Below, piece by piece: positions 8,508-17,157 of a stretch of 64,000 nucleotides of DNA. Source of the DNA: JBEISR01 sp044337705 (GTDB taxonomy: Bacteria > Planctomycetota > Planctomycetia > Pirellulales > Pirellulaceae); contig JBIINB010000006.1 in assembly GCA_044337705.1 (NCBI GenBank), positions 11,637-75,636 on the forward strand, given 5' to 3'. Below the pieces are notes generated by a model. That model saw only the letters and a list, made by a program, of their open reading frames with translations. It was not told where the DNA came from and searched no databases. Position 1 is the first letter of the stretch. Each line of letters opens with the position of its first letter. The translations under genes and the position numbers were made by a program.

Positions 8508-9473
8508 TCAAATGCAAGGCGTTTCATCTTTTTCGGATCGATTTTCCTTCAGGCCATGAAGGACCCCGTGCAGCAGGCCAAGCAAAATGAACAATCCACC
8601 GATCAGCGTCCACCAGGAAGGCGGCTGGTAGTCGGCGTTACCCCCCCACGCCAAGTACACCCAAATGGGCAGTAGCAGCGGCTCCAGCAAGGTCAAAATT
8701 GCGGCCAGGGGTCCGGGCACCGTCTTGAGCCCTTGGGCAAAGCACCAGTAGGGTGCTCCCAGCTGTAGCATTCCAAAGGCGATCAGATAGGGCCAGGCAT
8801 CTCCAGTGGGCGAGCTGGCCACCAGTGCGAAAGGGAGAAAGCAGAGCGAGGTAGCGGTCAGATTGATCGTGGCCATCCAAGCCGAATCGCAGTCGCGCAA
8901 GTGGCGCAGGCAGAGGATCACGCCGGCATAGAACATGCCGCTCAGGATCGCCAAGAACGCAGCCAGACCATCGATCCAGCCTGATGCACCCCGCAACTCC
9001 ATCACCAGAATCAAAAGCACCCCGGCCGTGCACCAGGCCAGCATGCGTCGATCCCCACCCCGCAGAGGCTCCCTCAACCACCAACCGCTCAGCAGCGCCA
9101 CCCACAATGGCGAAAGATTCTGAAGCCAGATGGCATTCTCCGGTGGCCCCATCACCAAGGCAGACAGGTAGGTCCCATTCATCAATACAAAGCAGGTGGC
9201 CATCGGCAACATGGCCCACCGCCAACAGACCGATCGCACCAGTGGGACGACAAATGCCAGGGCAAAGAGCGCACGCCAGAAGGCCAGCACCATGCCGCGC
9301 TGGGACGACGGCCATTGGCTCATCACGGGAGCCCGAGCGAACAGCGCGCTGGTGCTCCAGAGCACTGCCGCCAGCACGATGAGGCCAACTCCTAAAGCGG
9401 CCCGTTGGCGAAGGCCGATTCGGTCCTTCGCCAGCTCCCCCTTCCCTACCCCCAGCTCACTCGATTCAGCCAA
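8508..9473 (-). CDS. EamA/DMT-family transporter
   Basis: The 321-residue integral membrane protein has about ten hydrophobic helices in two EamA repeats (roughly residues 25-150 and 165-305), typical of drug/metabolite transporter carriers for small metabolites. The internal signature GPPENAIWLQNLSPLWVALL is the end of the first repeat, and LKTVPGPLAAILTLLEPLL is the equivalent in the second. The only start before the first helix that fits is a TTG at 9473, overlapping the oxidoreductase stop at 9466 by eight bases, so translation is probably coupled. The substrate is unknown. Confidence 0.85.
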   Translation of the reverse strand: MAESSELGVGKGELAKDRIGLRQRAALGVGLIVLAAVLWSTSALFARAPVMSQWPSSQRGMVLAFWRALFALAFVVPLVRSVCWRWAMLPMATCFVLMNGTYLSALVMGPPENAIWLQNLSPLWVALLSGWWLREPLRGGDRRMLAWCTAGVLLILVMELRGASGWIDGLAAFLAILSGMFYAGVILCLRHLRDCDSAWMATINLTATSLCFLPFALVASSPTGDAWPYLIAFGMLQLGAPYWCFAQGLKTVPGPLAAILTLLEPLLLPIWVYLAWGGNADYQPPSWWTLIGGLFILLGLLHGVLHGLKENRSEKDETPCI

Positions 9474-10833
9474 GTCCTTCTACCCCAAATCCCTCGCGGT
9501 ACTTGCGACGCAAGAGGGCGTTGGCCTGCTCATGGTTGCTGATCGACATCGCCTCGGGTCGCCATGCCAGATGTTCGCCAGGAAATCGATTGGCCAGAAC
9601 TCCTAGCAGCACCGCCTCGGTCAGCGGTCCGGCATAACCAAAATGTGCCGTCGTTGGAGCTCCACCTAGGCACGCATCGACCCACAGATGGTAATGGTCC
9701 CCGCCCGGAGCCGGTTCCAGCTTGCTGTCGGCAAAGTCCTTGGTAGGAAGCAGGATCGGCATCGCTACGTGCGGCAGCAGCATCGCCCCCTTTTCCCCGA
9801 GGAAGATCGACCCCTGATCGGGCAGCCCAATCGGCTTGCCATCACTACCGGCAAGCGGCCAATCCTTCGTATCGGGCATCAACCCCCCATCGCTCCAGCT
9901 GAGCACAAAGTCATCGGTCGTGAATGGGGATGCACCGAAGAGGTACTCGACATGGTTTTTCATCCCATAGGACCTGGCCGGCGGTGTCGGACTGTGGGAG
10001 GCAATCCGCCGGGGTGCTCCTAGCTGCAGGGCCGAGAAAACAGGATCGAGGATATGGATCGCCATGTCTCCCATCGTGCCGCAGCCGAAGTCGTACCACC
10101 GACGCCAGCTGCCCTGATGGTAATGCCCTTCGGAGTACTCTCTCCAGGGCGCCGTGCCTAGCCAAAGGTCCCAGTCCAAATGATCCGGGACCTTCGAAGG
10201 CTGGGGATCCGGTCCCTCATAACCCCATGTCTTGCCACTCCAGGAATGCGCCTGCCGCACCTTCCCGATCACCCCCGACTGAATCCACTGGACACAGCTG
10301 CGGTAGGGACTGGCCGAGTGAATCTGCGTCCCCATCTGAGTCACCAGGCCGGGATGTTGCTGGGCCTTCAGCCGCAAAGCTCGCGACTCAAAGACGTCGT
10401 GCGTCAGCGGCTTCTGACAATAAACATGCTTCCCGTGCTGCATCGCGGTCATCGCCGCTGGAGCGTGGGTGTGGTCGGGTGTAGACACCTGAACCGCGTC
10501 GATCCCACCCGCCATCTCATCGAACATCTTGCGGAAATCCCGATACCTTTTTGCCTTAGGAAACTTTTCCCCGGCAGCGTCGAGCTGCTTCTGGTCGACG
10601 TCGCAAAGAGCGACAATGTCGACTTTGGGGTGCGAGCTGATCGAGCCAAGATCGGAGGCTCCCATGCCCCCAACGCCGATCGAAGCAACGCCCAGACGAT
10701 CATTCTTGAGCCCTGCTGCCAAGCGCGAGCCGACACCTGGAACGGTCGCGCCAGCCAGTATCGCACTGGATCCTGCTGCGTGCTGCATCCACTCCCGACG
10801 ACTCCACGCCCCCTGCCCATTCGACCGCTTCAT
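9466..10833 (-). CDS. Tat-exported Gfo/Idh/MocA-family oxidoreductase
   Basis: The protein is about 455 residues. It begins with a twin-arginine signal (SRREWMQ, then a hydrophobic stretch with an AGATVPG end), so it should be exported folded with its cofactor. A Rossmann domain follows (ASIGVGGMGASDLG), with the QKPLTHDV motif that holds the family lysine and the planctomycete-type C-terminal domain (WSDGGLMPDTKDWP). The ATG at 10833 is preceded by GGGGAG at good spacing; a GTG lies one codon upstream. This exported subfamily is abundant in planctomycetes, where a role in carbohydrate breakdown is suspected. The substrate cannot be read. Confidence 0.9.
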   Translation of the reverse strand: MKRSNGQGAWSRREWMQHAAGSSAILAGATVPGVGSRLAAGLKNDRLGVASIGVGGMGASDLGSISSHPKVDIVALCDVDQKQLDAAGEKFPKAKRYRDFRKMFDEMAGGIDAVQVSTPDHTHAPAAMTAMQHGKHVYCQKPLTHDVFESRALRLKAQQHPGLVTQMGTQIHSASPYRSCVQWIQSGVIGKVRQAHSWSGKTWGYEGPDPQPSKVPDHLDWDLWLGTAPWREYSEGHYHQGSWRRWYDFGCGTMGDMAIHILDPVFSALQLGAPRRIASHSPTPPARSYGMKNHVEYLFGASPFTTDDFVLSWSDGGLMPDTKDWPLAGSDGKPIGLPDQGSIFLGEKGAMLLPHVAMPILLPTKDFADSKLEPAPGGDHYHLWVDACLGGAPTTAHFGYAGPLTEAVLLGVLANRFPGEHLAWRPEAMSISNHEQANALLRRKYREGFGVEGLG

Positions 10834-11173
10834 CACGCACTCCCCTCTTCTTAAACCTTCCCCGCCACAGACACTTCCCAGCTGACGTAAGCCGGAAATG
10901 CTGGCAAATCCCTCTCCGGCAACGACTCTCTTTCAGTCTAACCGTTTCCGAGGTAGCGATTCCATCCAAAGAGGTCAGGCAGTACCAGAATACTATTTAG
11001 CATTCGATACAATAGGTTGCTTCTGATGCGATGCAGAGAAAAGGAATTTCTCCCGAGCACCAGAGAGATTGCCTCCTGCGGACCATTCGCGGCAGCGCGT
11101 CTCCAGGAGGTCTGCGGCCGACTGCAGAGGCCTGTGCGTCGCCATTTTTTGAGGACCAAGAGGAGACTAAGAG
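10834..11173. other. Divergent intergenic region between oxidoreductase and kinase genes
   Basis: About 340 bp lie between two genes transcribed away from each other, so promoters for both should be here. A TACAAT at 11008-11013 could be a -10 element for the kinase gene, but no matching -35 element is visible at the right distance. No coding frame is convincing. Confidence 0.35.
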
Positions 11174-13309
11174 GTGTCGAAAGGGAAGCGAGACCACCAG
11201 ACGCCCAAGCCCCCTCACACACCGACCAGAGGCACGGTGCCCCAGCCTCCGGTGCCCCACCCGACTGTCGCGTCGGACCATTCCCAATCCGTCATCCCAG
11301 GAAACGAACAGACCCTTCCCCTGTCACCTCCCCCAAACCGACTCGATCCCGCACTTACCAAACCGCCAGTAACGCCCGATGCCTCGCCCCCCTCTGAAGC
11401 CATCGGCGATGTTTCCAACGAAGCGCTGCCACGAGCCTTTGGGGATTTCCAGCTTTTGGAGGTCTTGGGGCGTGGAGGCATGGGTGTGGTCTACCTGGCG
11501 CGGCAGGCTTCTCTGGAACGGCCCGTTGCCTTGAAGATGATCCGGGATGGTAGCCTGGCATCCCCCCAGGAACTGGCTCGATTCCAAGCCGAAGCCCGCA
11601 GTGCCGCACGACTGCAGCACCCGAGCATCGTGAAGATTTACCAACTGGGGCACCACGGCGGATATTCCTATTTTTCGATGGACTACATCCCCGGATCCGA
11701 CCTGGCGAAGAAAATAGCCATGGGTCCGATGGATCCCTACCAGGCAGCCCATTACGCCAGGCAGATCGCCGATGCGATCGCCCATGCGCACGAACAAGGG
11801 GTGGTCCACCGCGACTTGAAACCTGCCAACGTGCTGGTCAACCAACAGGATCAAGTCGTTGTCACCGACTTTGGGCTAGCCAAGACTTTGGGTACCGAAT
11901 CCGGAATCACCGAGACGGGAGCGACGCTGGGGACCCCCAGCTACATGTCACCCGAGCAAGCAGGGGGGAAGACTCAGGAGCACGCCGAGCCGACCGATAT
12001 CTATGCGATGGGTGCCATCCTCTTTGCCCTACTGGCAGGACGGCCACCCTTCTCGGCACCCTCCCCGATGCAGACTCTGATGCAGGTGCTGCATCAGCCA
12101 CCACCCCGACTGCGCACCATCGCGCCATGGACCCCGGTCGACCTGCAGACAATCGTCGAGAAATGCCTCGCCAAACAACCATCCAAGCGATATCCTTCGG
12201 CGCGAGCCCTGGCCGATGAGCTCGATCGGTTCCTTCAGCACCTACCGATCGAGGCAAGGCCACCGAAAGCTTGGCAGCGAGCGATTCAGTGGATGCTGCG
12301 GATTCCCATCATCGCGGCCCTAAGCGGCCACCGCAGCAGCGACCCATCACCCGCCCACCGCTGGGCGCAGCGCGGACTGATTGCAGTCTTTGCCCTCATC
12401 CCCTTTCTCTGGTTCTTCGGAACCAGCTGGTACCGCAACCACAAGCAACAGGTCCTCCCCGAGTCCATCGCGATCGCCGGGGGGGCTCCAGGTGGTATCT
12501 ACCATGAAGTCGCTCAGCAGCTTGCCGAGCGATTGACCCAGCATGTTCCATCCCAAGTACTTGCCCTGCCCACCGAAGGATCGGCCGACAACCTCCAACG
12601 ACTGGTCTCCGGCAATGTCCAACTGGCCCTCCTGCAGTCCTCTTCGATCCAATCTGGAGAGGTGCTGGTTGTCACCCCGCTCTATCAAGAAGCCCTTCAC
12701 CTGCTGGTGCGATCCGATCTACCCTGGCAAGGCTTCCCGTCTCTCAAGGGACGCAGGCTTGCCGTCGGCCCCACCAACTCCGGTTCCAGGCAAGCCGCCC
12801 AATGGGTGCTCGACTTCCACGGTATCGACCCTTCGCAATTGGAACTTCTCCCCTGGGATCCTGGCCAACTTCCCGGTGAGCCACCTGCCGATGCTGCACT
12901 CCTGATGATCAAACCCGGCGCCTCCACCATCGCCAAACTCCTGGGAAACCAGCGTTACAGACTACTGAGCATCCCCGATGCACTGGAGATCGCCGAAGAA
13001 CAACCTGCCCTCCGCGTCGTGGAAATTCAACGCTTCGACTATCCCAACAACTCGCAGTTTGACGCCATCACCACCGTCGGCGCCACCGCCTTCCTAACCT
13101 GCTCATCCCAAGCCCCCAATCGACTAGTCCAGGAAACGCTGGAAGCAATCTATGGCGGAAACTCCCGCCTTCCGGGCACCTTGCCGCTAGAAAAGGCGCA
13201 GCAATTTCGCGGTCTGCCTCTGCATCCAGCAGCTCGAGCCTTCTTCGACGCGCGCTCCGAATCGGAAAGATTAAAAAACCAGGAAGTTTCTAAAGGACCC
13301 AAAAACTAA
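11174..13309 (+). CDS. Membrane Ser/Thr protein kinase fused to a TAXI-type solute-binding domain
   Basis: The 711-residue protein has four parts. Residues 1-88 are proline-rich and disordered. Residues 91-355 are a PknB-type kinase: glycine loop LGRGGMGVVY, K121 in VALK, HRD at 212-214, DFG at 232-234 and SPE at 259-261. All catalytic residues are present. Residues about 400-418 form one transmembrane helix. Residues about 431-690 resemble the TAXI family of TRAP-transporter solute receptors, opening with IAIAGGAPGGIYHEVA and PTEGSADNLQRLVSG. The kinase would be cytoplasmic and the binding domain periplasmic, so it may phosphorylate proteins in response to a ligand. The GTG start at 11174 follows AGGAG. 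Ligand and targets are unknown. Confidence 0.9.
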   Translation: MSKGKRDHQTPKPPHTPTRGTVPQPPVPHPTVASDHSQSVIPGNEQTLPLSPPPNRLDPALTKPPVTPDASPPSEAIGDVSNEALPRAFGDFQLLEVLGRGGMGVVYLARQASLERPVALKMIRDGSLASPQELARFQAEARSAARLQHPSIVKIYQLGHHGGYSYFSMDYIPGSDLAKKIAMGPMDPYQAAHYARQIADAIAHAHEQGVVHRDLKPANVLVNQQDQVVVTDFGLAKTLGTESGITETGATLGTPSYMSPEQAGGKTQEHAEPTDIYAMGAILFALLAGRPPFSAPSPMQTLMQVLHQPPPRLRTIAPWTPVDLQTIVEKCLAKQPSKRYPSARALADELDRFLQHLPIEARPPKAWQRAIQWMLRIPIIAALSGHRSSDPSPAHRWAQRGLIAVFALIPFLWFFGTSWYRNHKQQVLPESIAIAGGAPGGIYHEVAQQLAERLTQHVPSQVLALPTEGSADNLQRLVSGNVQLALLQSSSIQSGEVLVVTPLYQEALHLLVRSDLPWQGFPSLKGRRLAVGPTNSGSRQAAQWVLDFHGIDPSQLELLPWDPGQLPGEPPADAALLMIKPGASTIAKLLGNQRYRLLSIPDALEIAEEQPALRVVEIQRFDYPNNSQFDAITTVGATAFLTCSSQAPNRLVQETLEAIYGGNSRLPGTLPLEKAQQFRGLPLHPAARAFFDARSESERLKNQEVSKGPKN

Positions 13310-13811
13310 CTGCCCAATTATCAGGCATGCCTGCCAGCGACCCAAGCAGATCGGTCGACCATGGCGCGCTGAATCGGCCCCTTTCGGTTGGGATGCAAGA
13401 GAACCACGAGTGTTCCGAAATCTTTTTTTTCCGACCTCTCCACGGCAATCGGCCGATCGATGCGATCGGAGTGGTGACCATTGGAGCAGCCGTGGACAGG
13501 TTTTGGCACGTTTGTTGCAACGATCTGATGAAATTCGATCAGTCTCTGAAAATGGGCATCGAATAACAGCTACCCAAAGTCGTAACCGGTGATGGGGCGG
13601 TTCGGTCCGCTCCGCCCCATCGCCGGTCGACTTTTTCTAGATTTCCTTTGGCGCCAAACGATGTCTGGTCGCCAGTCGATGCGGCCCCTTTCGAACGACT
13701 CGGCTCCGTGGTGAGTCCGAGGAGTACCCCAATGGCCTGCGTCGAGTGTCCGCCTCACTCGTCCAGGCCGGGGTGTTCGGTGAGCGACAGCCGGGCTGGC
13801 GGTCTTCCTGC
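13310..13811. other. Gene-free region between convergent kinase and NIPSNAP genes
   Basis: About 500 bp contain no coding frame I would defend. A strong hairpin followed by a T run on the plus strand ends near 13633 (listed separately), 280 bp after the kinase stop. The stretch between could be a long 3' untranslated region or a small RNA gene. Confidence 0.4.
13586..13633 (+). terminator. Rho-independent terminator
   Basis: A 15-bp stem with one mismatch (CCGGTGATGGGGCGG at 13586-13600, pairing with 13612-13626) has an 11-nt loop. A T run (CTTTTTC, 13631-13637) follows a few bases later on the plus strand. The minus strand lacks a T run after the stem, so the direction is plus. It ends the kinase transcript or a separate small RNA. 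Confidence 0.65.
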
Positions 13812-14702
13812 TTAAAGCTGCGAGTAGGGGCGTGGAATCAAATCGGTTTTGTGGATCTTAGAGACCGTCCCTTGATATTTTTCGACGCCGCTTAGTTTTT
13901 TCCACTCCGGGTGCTCGCGGAATTTGATCCAAGCGGCGTCGCGTGCGGCGCTGTCGTCGTAGACGGTCATGTAGGTTAGGTTCGGGAGCCGATCCCCCAG
14001 CAGCGCCTGACCGAAAAAGACTGGTTGGATACCGCAATCGAGAAAGATCGGTACTTCGCCGTTATTGAACATCTCGACCTTCAACATCCCCATTTTTTCG
14101 TTGCTGCTTTCGTAGGTCCGTAACTCGAACAGCCGATCGCGACGTCCCGCCGTCTGGCTGGGTACCTTGAGCTTGGGCATGCAGTCGAACGCGACCATCA
14201 CTTCGGTCCGCATCCTTCCATAGAAGGGCTTCTTGGGATCGGCGTTCAGGTAGGCGGCGGCGTTCTCGAGGAACTGACTGTCACCAGCCAACTTCGGGAC
14301 GACCTGAAAGACCTTCTGCGACTGGTCCAGCGGCAGGAGGAGATGAATGGCCGTGGTGGTTTGAGTTGCATCGGAAGGTACTTCCTCGAACACCCCTACC
14401 GGCTCGATTCCCTGTCGATTCAGGGCGGGGAGTAACGCTTTTTCCAGGTACTGGTCGAACTGAGCCAACTGAGACTTGTCGACTTGCTGGTAATGCACCC
14501 ATTCGTAGTGCTGATTGGATGCCGATTGCCCCTTCACAATCCCACCTCCCAGAATCACTGCCATCCCCACCCAACCCATCAGCAGCCAACCGAACGTTTT
14601 CCGCCATCGGTCGGAAGCGTGGCCCTGGCCCCTGAATTCCTGAGCTTTCAATTCCTGGGCCCTTTGCCCGGCTCTCCCTCGTTCGACGAAATACTCCATC
14701 AT
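13812..14702 (-). CDS. NIPSNAP-family protein, membrane-anchored or exported
   Basis: The protein is about 296 residues. A charged N-terminus of 38 residues precedes one hydrophobic helix (WLLMGWVGMAVILGGGIV), then two dimeric alpha/beta-barrel units. The second unit is a clear NIPSNAP domain: LFELRTYESSNEKMGM, FGQALLGDRLPNLTYMTVYDD, HPEWKKL. Planctomycetes have many exported NIPSNAP proteins. Their biochemical role is not established. Two consecutive ATGs (14702, 14699) follow GGGAG, so the exact start is open by one codon. It stands alone and converges on the kinase gene. Confidence 0.85.
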   Translation of the reverse strand: MMEYFVERGRAGQRAQELKAQEFRGQGHASDRWRKTFGWLLMGWVGMAVILGGGIVKGQSASNQHYEWVHYQQVDKSQLAQFDQYLEKALLPALNRQGIEPVGVFEEVPSDATQTTTAIHLLLPLDQSQKVFQVVPKLAGDSQFLENAAAYLNADPKKPFYGRMRTEVMVAFDCMPKLKVPSQTAGRRDRLFELRTYESSNEKMGMLKVEMFNNGEVPIFLDCGIQPVFFGQALLGDRLPNLTYMTVYDDSAARDAAWIKFREHPEWKKLSGVEKYQGTVSKIHKTDLIPRPYSQL

Positions 14703-15025
14703 CGGTCTCCCAGCATGGCAATTGTCCTCTCGTTACAGCACCAGCCGTTACTTTATCAGAAGTCGATCGATCGAACGGGAAGGGAAGCGCGGTTGCCTGA
14801 TGCCTTGCGTGCTATCGATCAGTCCGCCGGCTCGTTCAATTCCGGCCATGGCTTCGACTTGCCGAACAATACCGGGAGCGCCCGATGCGGGGGTGCCCAG
14901 GGCGGGGAATCGATTACGATAAGGGTGCATCAAGTGAGAGCCCTTCACTTCGGCATCCCGCCCTCCGGCTCGATGTTCCTTTTTTCATCGTGCGGCGGGC
15001 TTCCTGAATCGGTCATTGGGTGGTG
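14703..15025. other. Gene-free divergent region upstream of NIPSNAP and pseudouridine synthase genes
   Basis: About 320 bp separate two divergent genes and should hold both promoters. I saw no convincing coding frame, riboswitch or strong repeat here. Confidence 0.35.
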
Positions 15026-16117
15026 ATGAACGCGCCAAAGAAATCGGCTCCTTTTTTGCTGCTGCACCTCACTTCCAGCCATCGTGGGCAGACGGTGCTG
15101 ACGGCCTTGCGCAACCTGCTACCGGAGAGCAGCTGGGGGCAGGTACGCCGTCAGGTGGAGAGCCGGCATCTGCAGATCAACGGCAACCTCTGCTGCGATC
15201 CGGCCAGAAAGCTGCAGGGAAACGAGGTGCTCAAATGGTGGCGGGAGGCGCTTCCCAAGCCTGTGGAGCCGAAGGATCTGAAGATCCCTTACTTCGATTC
15301 GCATCTGCTGGTGGTGGAAAAGCCGGCGGGCATCACATCGGTGCGCCATTTTGAGGAGCGGGATCTGCCGGCTCGCCGTCGCCAACTGCAGCCGACGCTG
15401 GAAGAACTGCTACCCCTTGCGCTGCAGTTGCATCTAGGCGGCAGGGCATCTCCCCGTTCTGGCCCGCCTTCCGGTACGCGAGCCCATCGCGATGGGCGCA
15501 AGCCAGGTTCCTCCTCCCGTTCTCAGCTTCCCAGGGTGATCGCGGTCCATCGACTAGATCGGGACACCAGCGGGCTGATGCTGTTCGCGCGCACCCAACC
15601 GGCCCAGCACGCCCTGGAGGAGCTCTTTCGGCACCACCGCGTCGATCGTCGCTATCGCGCTGTGATCCATGGCCAGATTGCATCCCAGACGATCCGAAGC
15701 GTTCTGGTGCGCGATCGGGGCGATGGAGTCCGAGGCAGCGGATCGCCCGAAGATCCGTCGGCACAGCATGCCATCACGCATGTCAAGCCGGTGGAAACTT
15801 TCCGCGGTGGTCAGTACTCGATGGTCGAATGCCAATTGGAGACAGGTCGCACCCATCAGATCCGCATCCACCTCGCGGAAGCCGGGCACCGCATCTGTGG
15901 AGAACCAATCTACAACCGGCCGCTGCACAGCAAACCGATGGAGGATCTCAGTGGCGCCCCACGTCAAGCCCTACACTCCTACTCGCTTCGTCTTGTGCAT
16001 CCATTCACATCCCAGACGCTGGAGTTCTCCATGCCCTGGCCGCGCGACCTGGATCGCTGGATACGGCGATTGCGAACCGGGGAACTTGGCAACCCAGCCG
16101 ATGAATCGATAGGATGA
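15026..16117 (+). CDS. RluA-family RNA pseudouridine synthase
   Basis: The protein is about 363 residues and converts uridine to pseudouridine in rRNA or tRNA. An S4-like RNA-binding segment comes first (LLPESSWGQVRRQVESRHLQINGN). The catalytic domain follows, with the nucleophile aspartate in HRLDRDTSGLML. Later motifs are ETGRTHQIRIHL and GHRICGEPIY. A basic insertion of about 40 residues (roughly 135-170, rich in Gly, Arg and Ser) precedes the catalytic motif and is unusual. The ATG at 15026 was chosen over a GTG two codons upstream. The site modified cannot be told from the sequence. Confidence 0.92.
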   Translation: MNAPKKSAPFLLLHLTSSHRGQTVLTALRNLLPESSWGQVRRQVESRHLQINGNLCCDPARKLQGNEVLKWWREALPKPVEPKDLKIPYFDSHLLVVEKPAGITSVRHFEERDLPARRRQLQPTLEELLPLALQLHLGGRASPRSGPPSGTRAHRDGRKPGSSSRSQLPRVIAVHRLDRDTSGLMLFARTQPAQHALEELFRHHRVDRRYRAVIHGQIASQTIRSVLVRDRGDGVRGSGSPEDPSAQHAITHVKPVETFRGGQYSMVECQLETGRTHQIRIHLAEAGHRICGEPIYNRPLHSKPMEDLSGAPRQALHSYSLRLVHPFTSQTLEFSMPWPRDLDRWIRRLRTGELGNPADESIG

Positions 16118-16223
16118 CCAAGGTCGATTGCGTCCCACGGTTCTTTTACCGTCCCACCTGCTCTTCTGCCCCCTTCCAGATGGCAGACCTACTTTCCACT
16201 GTTTTCTCCCCAGGAGCTCGAAG

Positions 16224-16985
16224 ATGCTTGCACGATTTGCACCCCGTTCCAAATGGATCCCATTGGCTTTGTGGTTCGCATCGATCCTGGCGCTTCCAGT
16301 CGCTGCCCAGGACAAGGCGGCTTCGGCAGTCCCTGCGCTGACCCCCGAAGTGCAGACGGCCGAATGGGCAAAAGCCTGGTGGATGCCAAGGCACACCGAC
16401 AAGCTGAAAGAGAAGGAAGCTCTCCAGCAGGTCGACATGATCTGGATAGGAGACTCCATCACCCACGGCTGGGAAAATGCCGGCAAAGCCACCTGGGACA
16501 AGAACTACGCCCGACGTCATCCCTTCAACATCGGTTTCAGTGGCGACCGCACCGAGCAGGTACTGTGGCGACTGGCCAACGGAGAAGTCGACCAGCTGAA
16601 GCCTAAGGTGATCGTGCTGATGATCGGTACAAACAATACCGGCCATCGACAGGACCCTGCAGAACAGACCTCGGCAGGCATCGAAGCAATTGTCAAAGAA
16701 CTTCAAAAGAAGATGCCCGAAGCAAAGATCCTCCTCCTGGCGATCTTCCCTCGCGGTGCCATCGCCGACGACCCCTTGCGTCAGCTGAATCGGCAGATCA
16801 ACGATCGGATCGCGAAGCTGGCAGACCAGAAGCAGGTCTTCTTTCAGGACATCGGCAGCGTCTTTCTGGACGCTCAAGGCAACCTCTCCAAAGAGCTCAT
16901 GCCCGATCTTCTTCATCCCAACGAAAAGGGATACCAGTTGTGGGCCGAAGCGTTGGAGCCGACGTTGGCCAAATGGATTCCTTGA
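16224..16985 (+). CDS. Exported SGNH/GDSL-family hydrolase (PAF-acetylhydrolase-like)
   Basis: The 253-residue protein has a signal peptide (WIPLALWFASILALPVAAQ) and is probably periplasmic. The four SGNH blocks are present: IWIGDSITHGW (Ser nucleophile), GFSGDRTEQVLW (Gly), MIGTNNTGH (Asn) and LLHPNEKGYQLW (Asp and His dyad). The arrangement matches platelet-activating-factor acetylhydrolase gamma-type esterases that remove acyl or acetyl groups, often from carbohydrates. The ATG at 16224 was chosen because AGGAG lies eight bases upstream and it starts the signal peptide. An in-frame extension to 16128 is rejected. It precedes the ceramidase-like gene by 170 bp. Confidence 0.9.
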   Translation: MLARFAPRSKWIPLALWFASILALPVAAQDKAASAVPALTPEVQTAEWAKAWWMPRHTDKLKEKEALQQVDMIWIGDSITHGWENAGKATWDKNYARRHPFNIGFSGDRTEQVLWRLANGEVDQLKPKVIVLMIGTNNTGHRQDPAEQTSAGIEAIVKELQKKMPEAKILLLAIFPRGAIADDPLRQLNRQINDRIAKLADQKQVFFQDIGSVFLDAQGNLSKELMPDLLHPNEKGYQLWAEALEPTLAKWIP

Positions 16986-17157
16986 TCGTCAGGACAGTCG
17001 TACTCGTTCGGGAATAGTGACGAACAATCCCATGCCAGTGAGCGGCGGGAAACGTGCGATTGGAACCCCAACCAATCCCCGCCGCCCCGTGAATGGTGCC
17101 GATGCACCTTGTATGGGTCTCCTGGAACCTAGCAGTCTGGATCATTCGAGGTGAAAG

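Noticed and set aside
13327..13566. Open frame of 79 codons before the terminator at 13586
   Set aside because: No ribosome-binding site, no recognisable domain, and residues that look like a random frame. The terminator may belong to the kinase or to an RNA.
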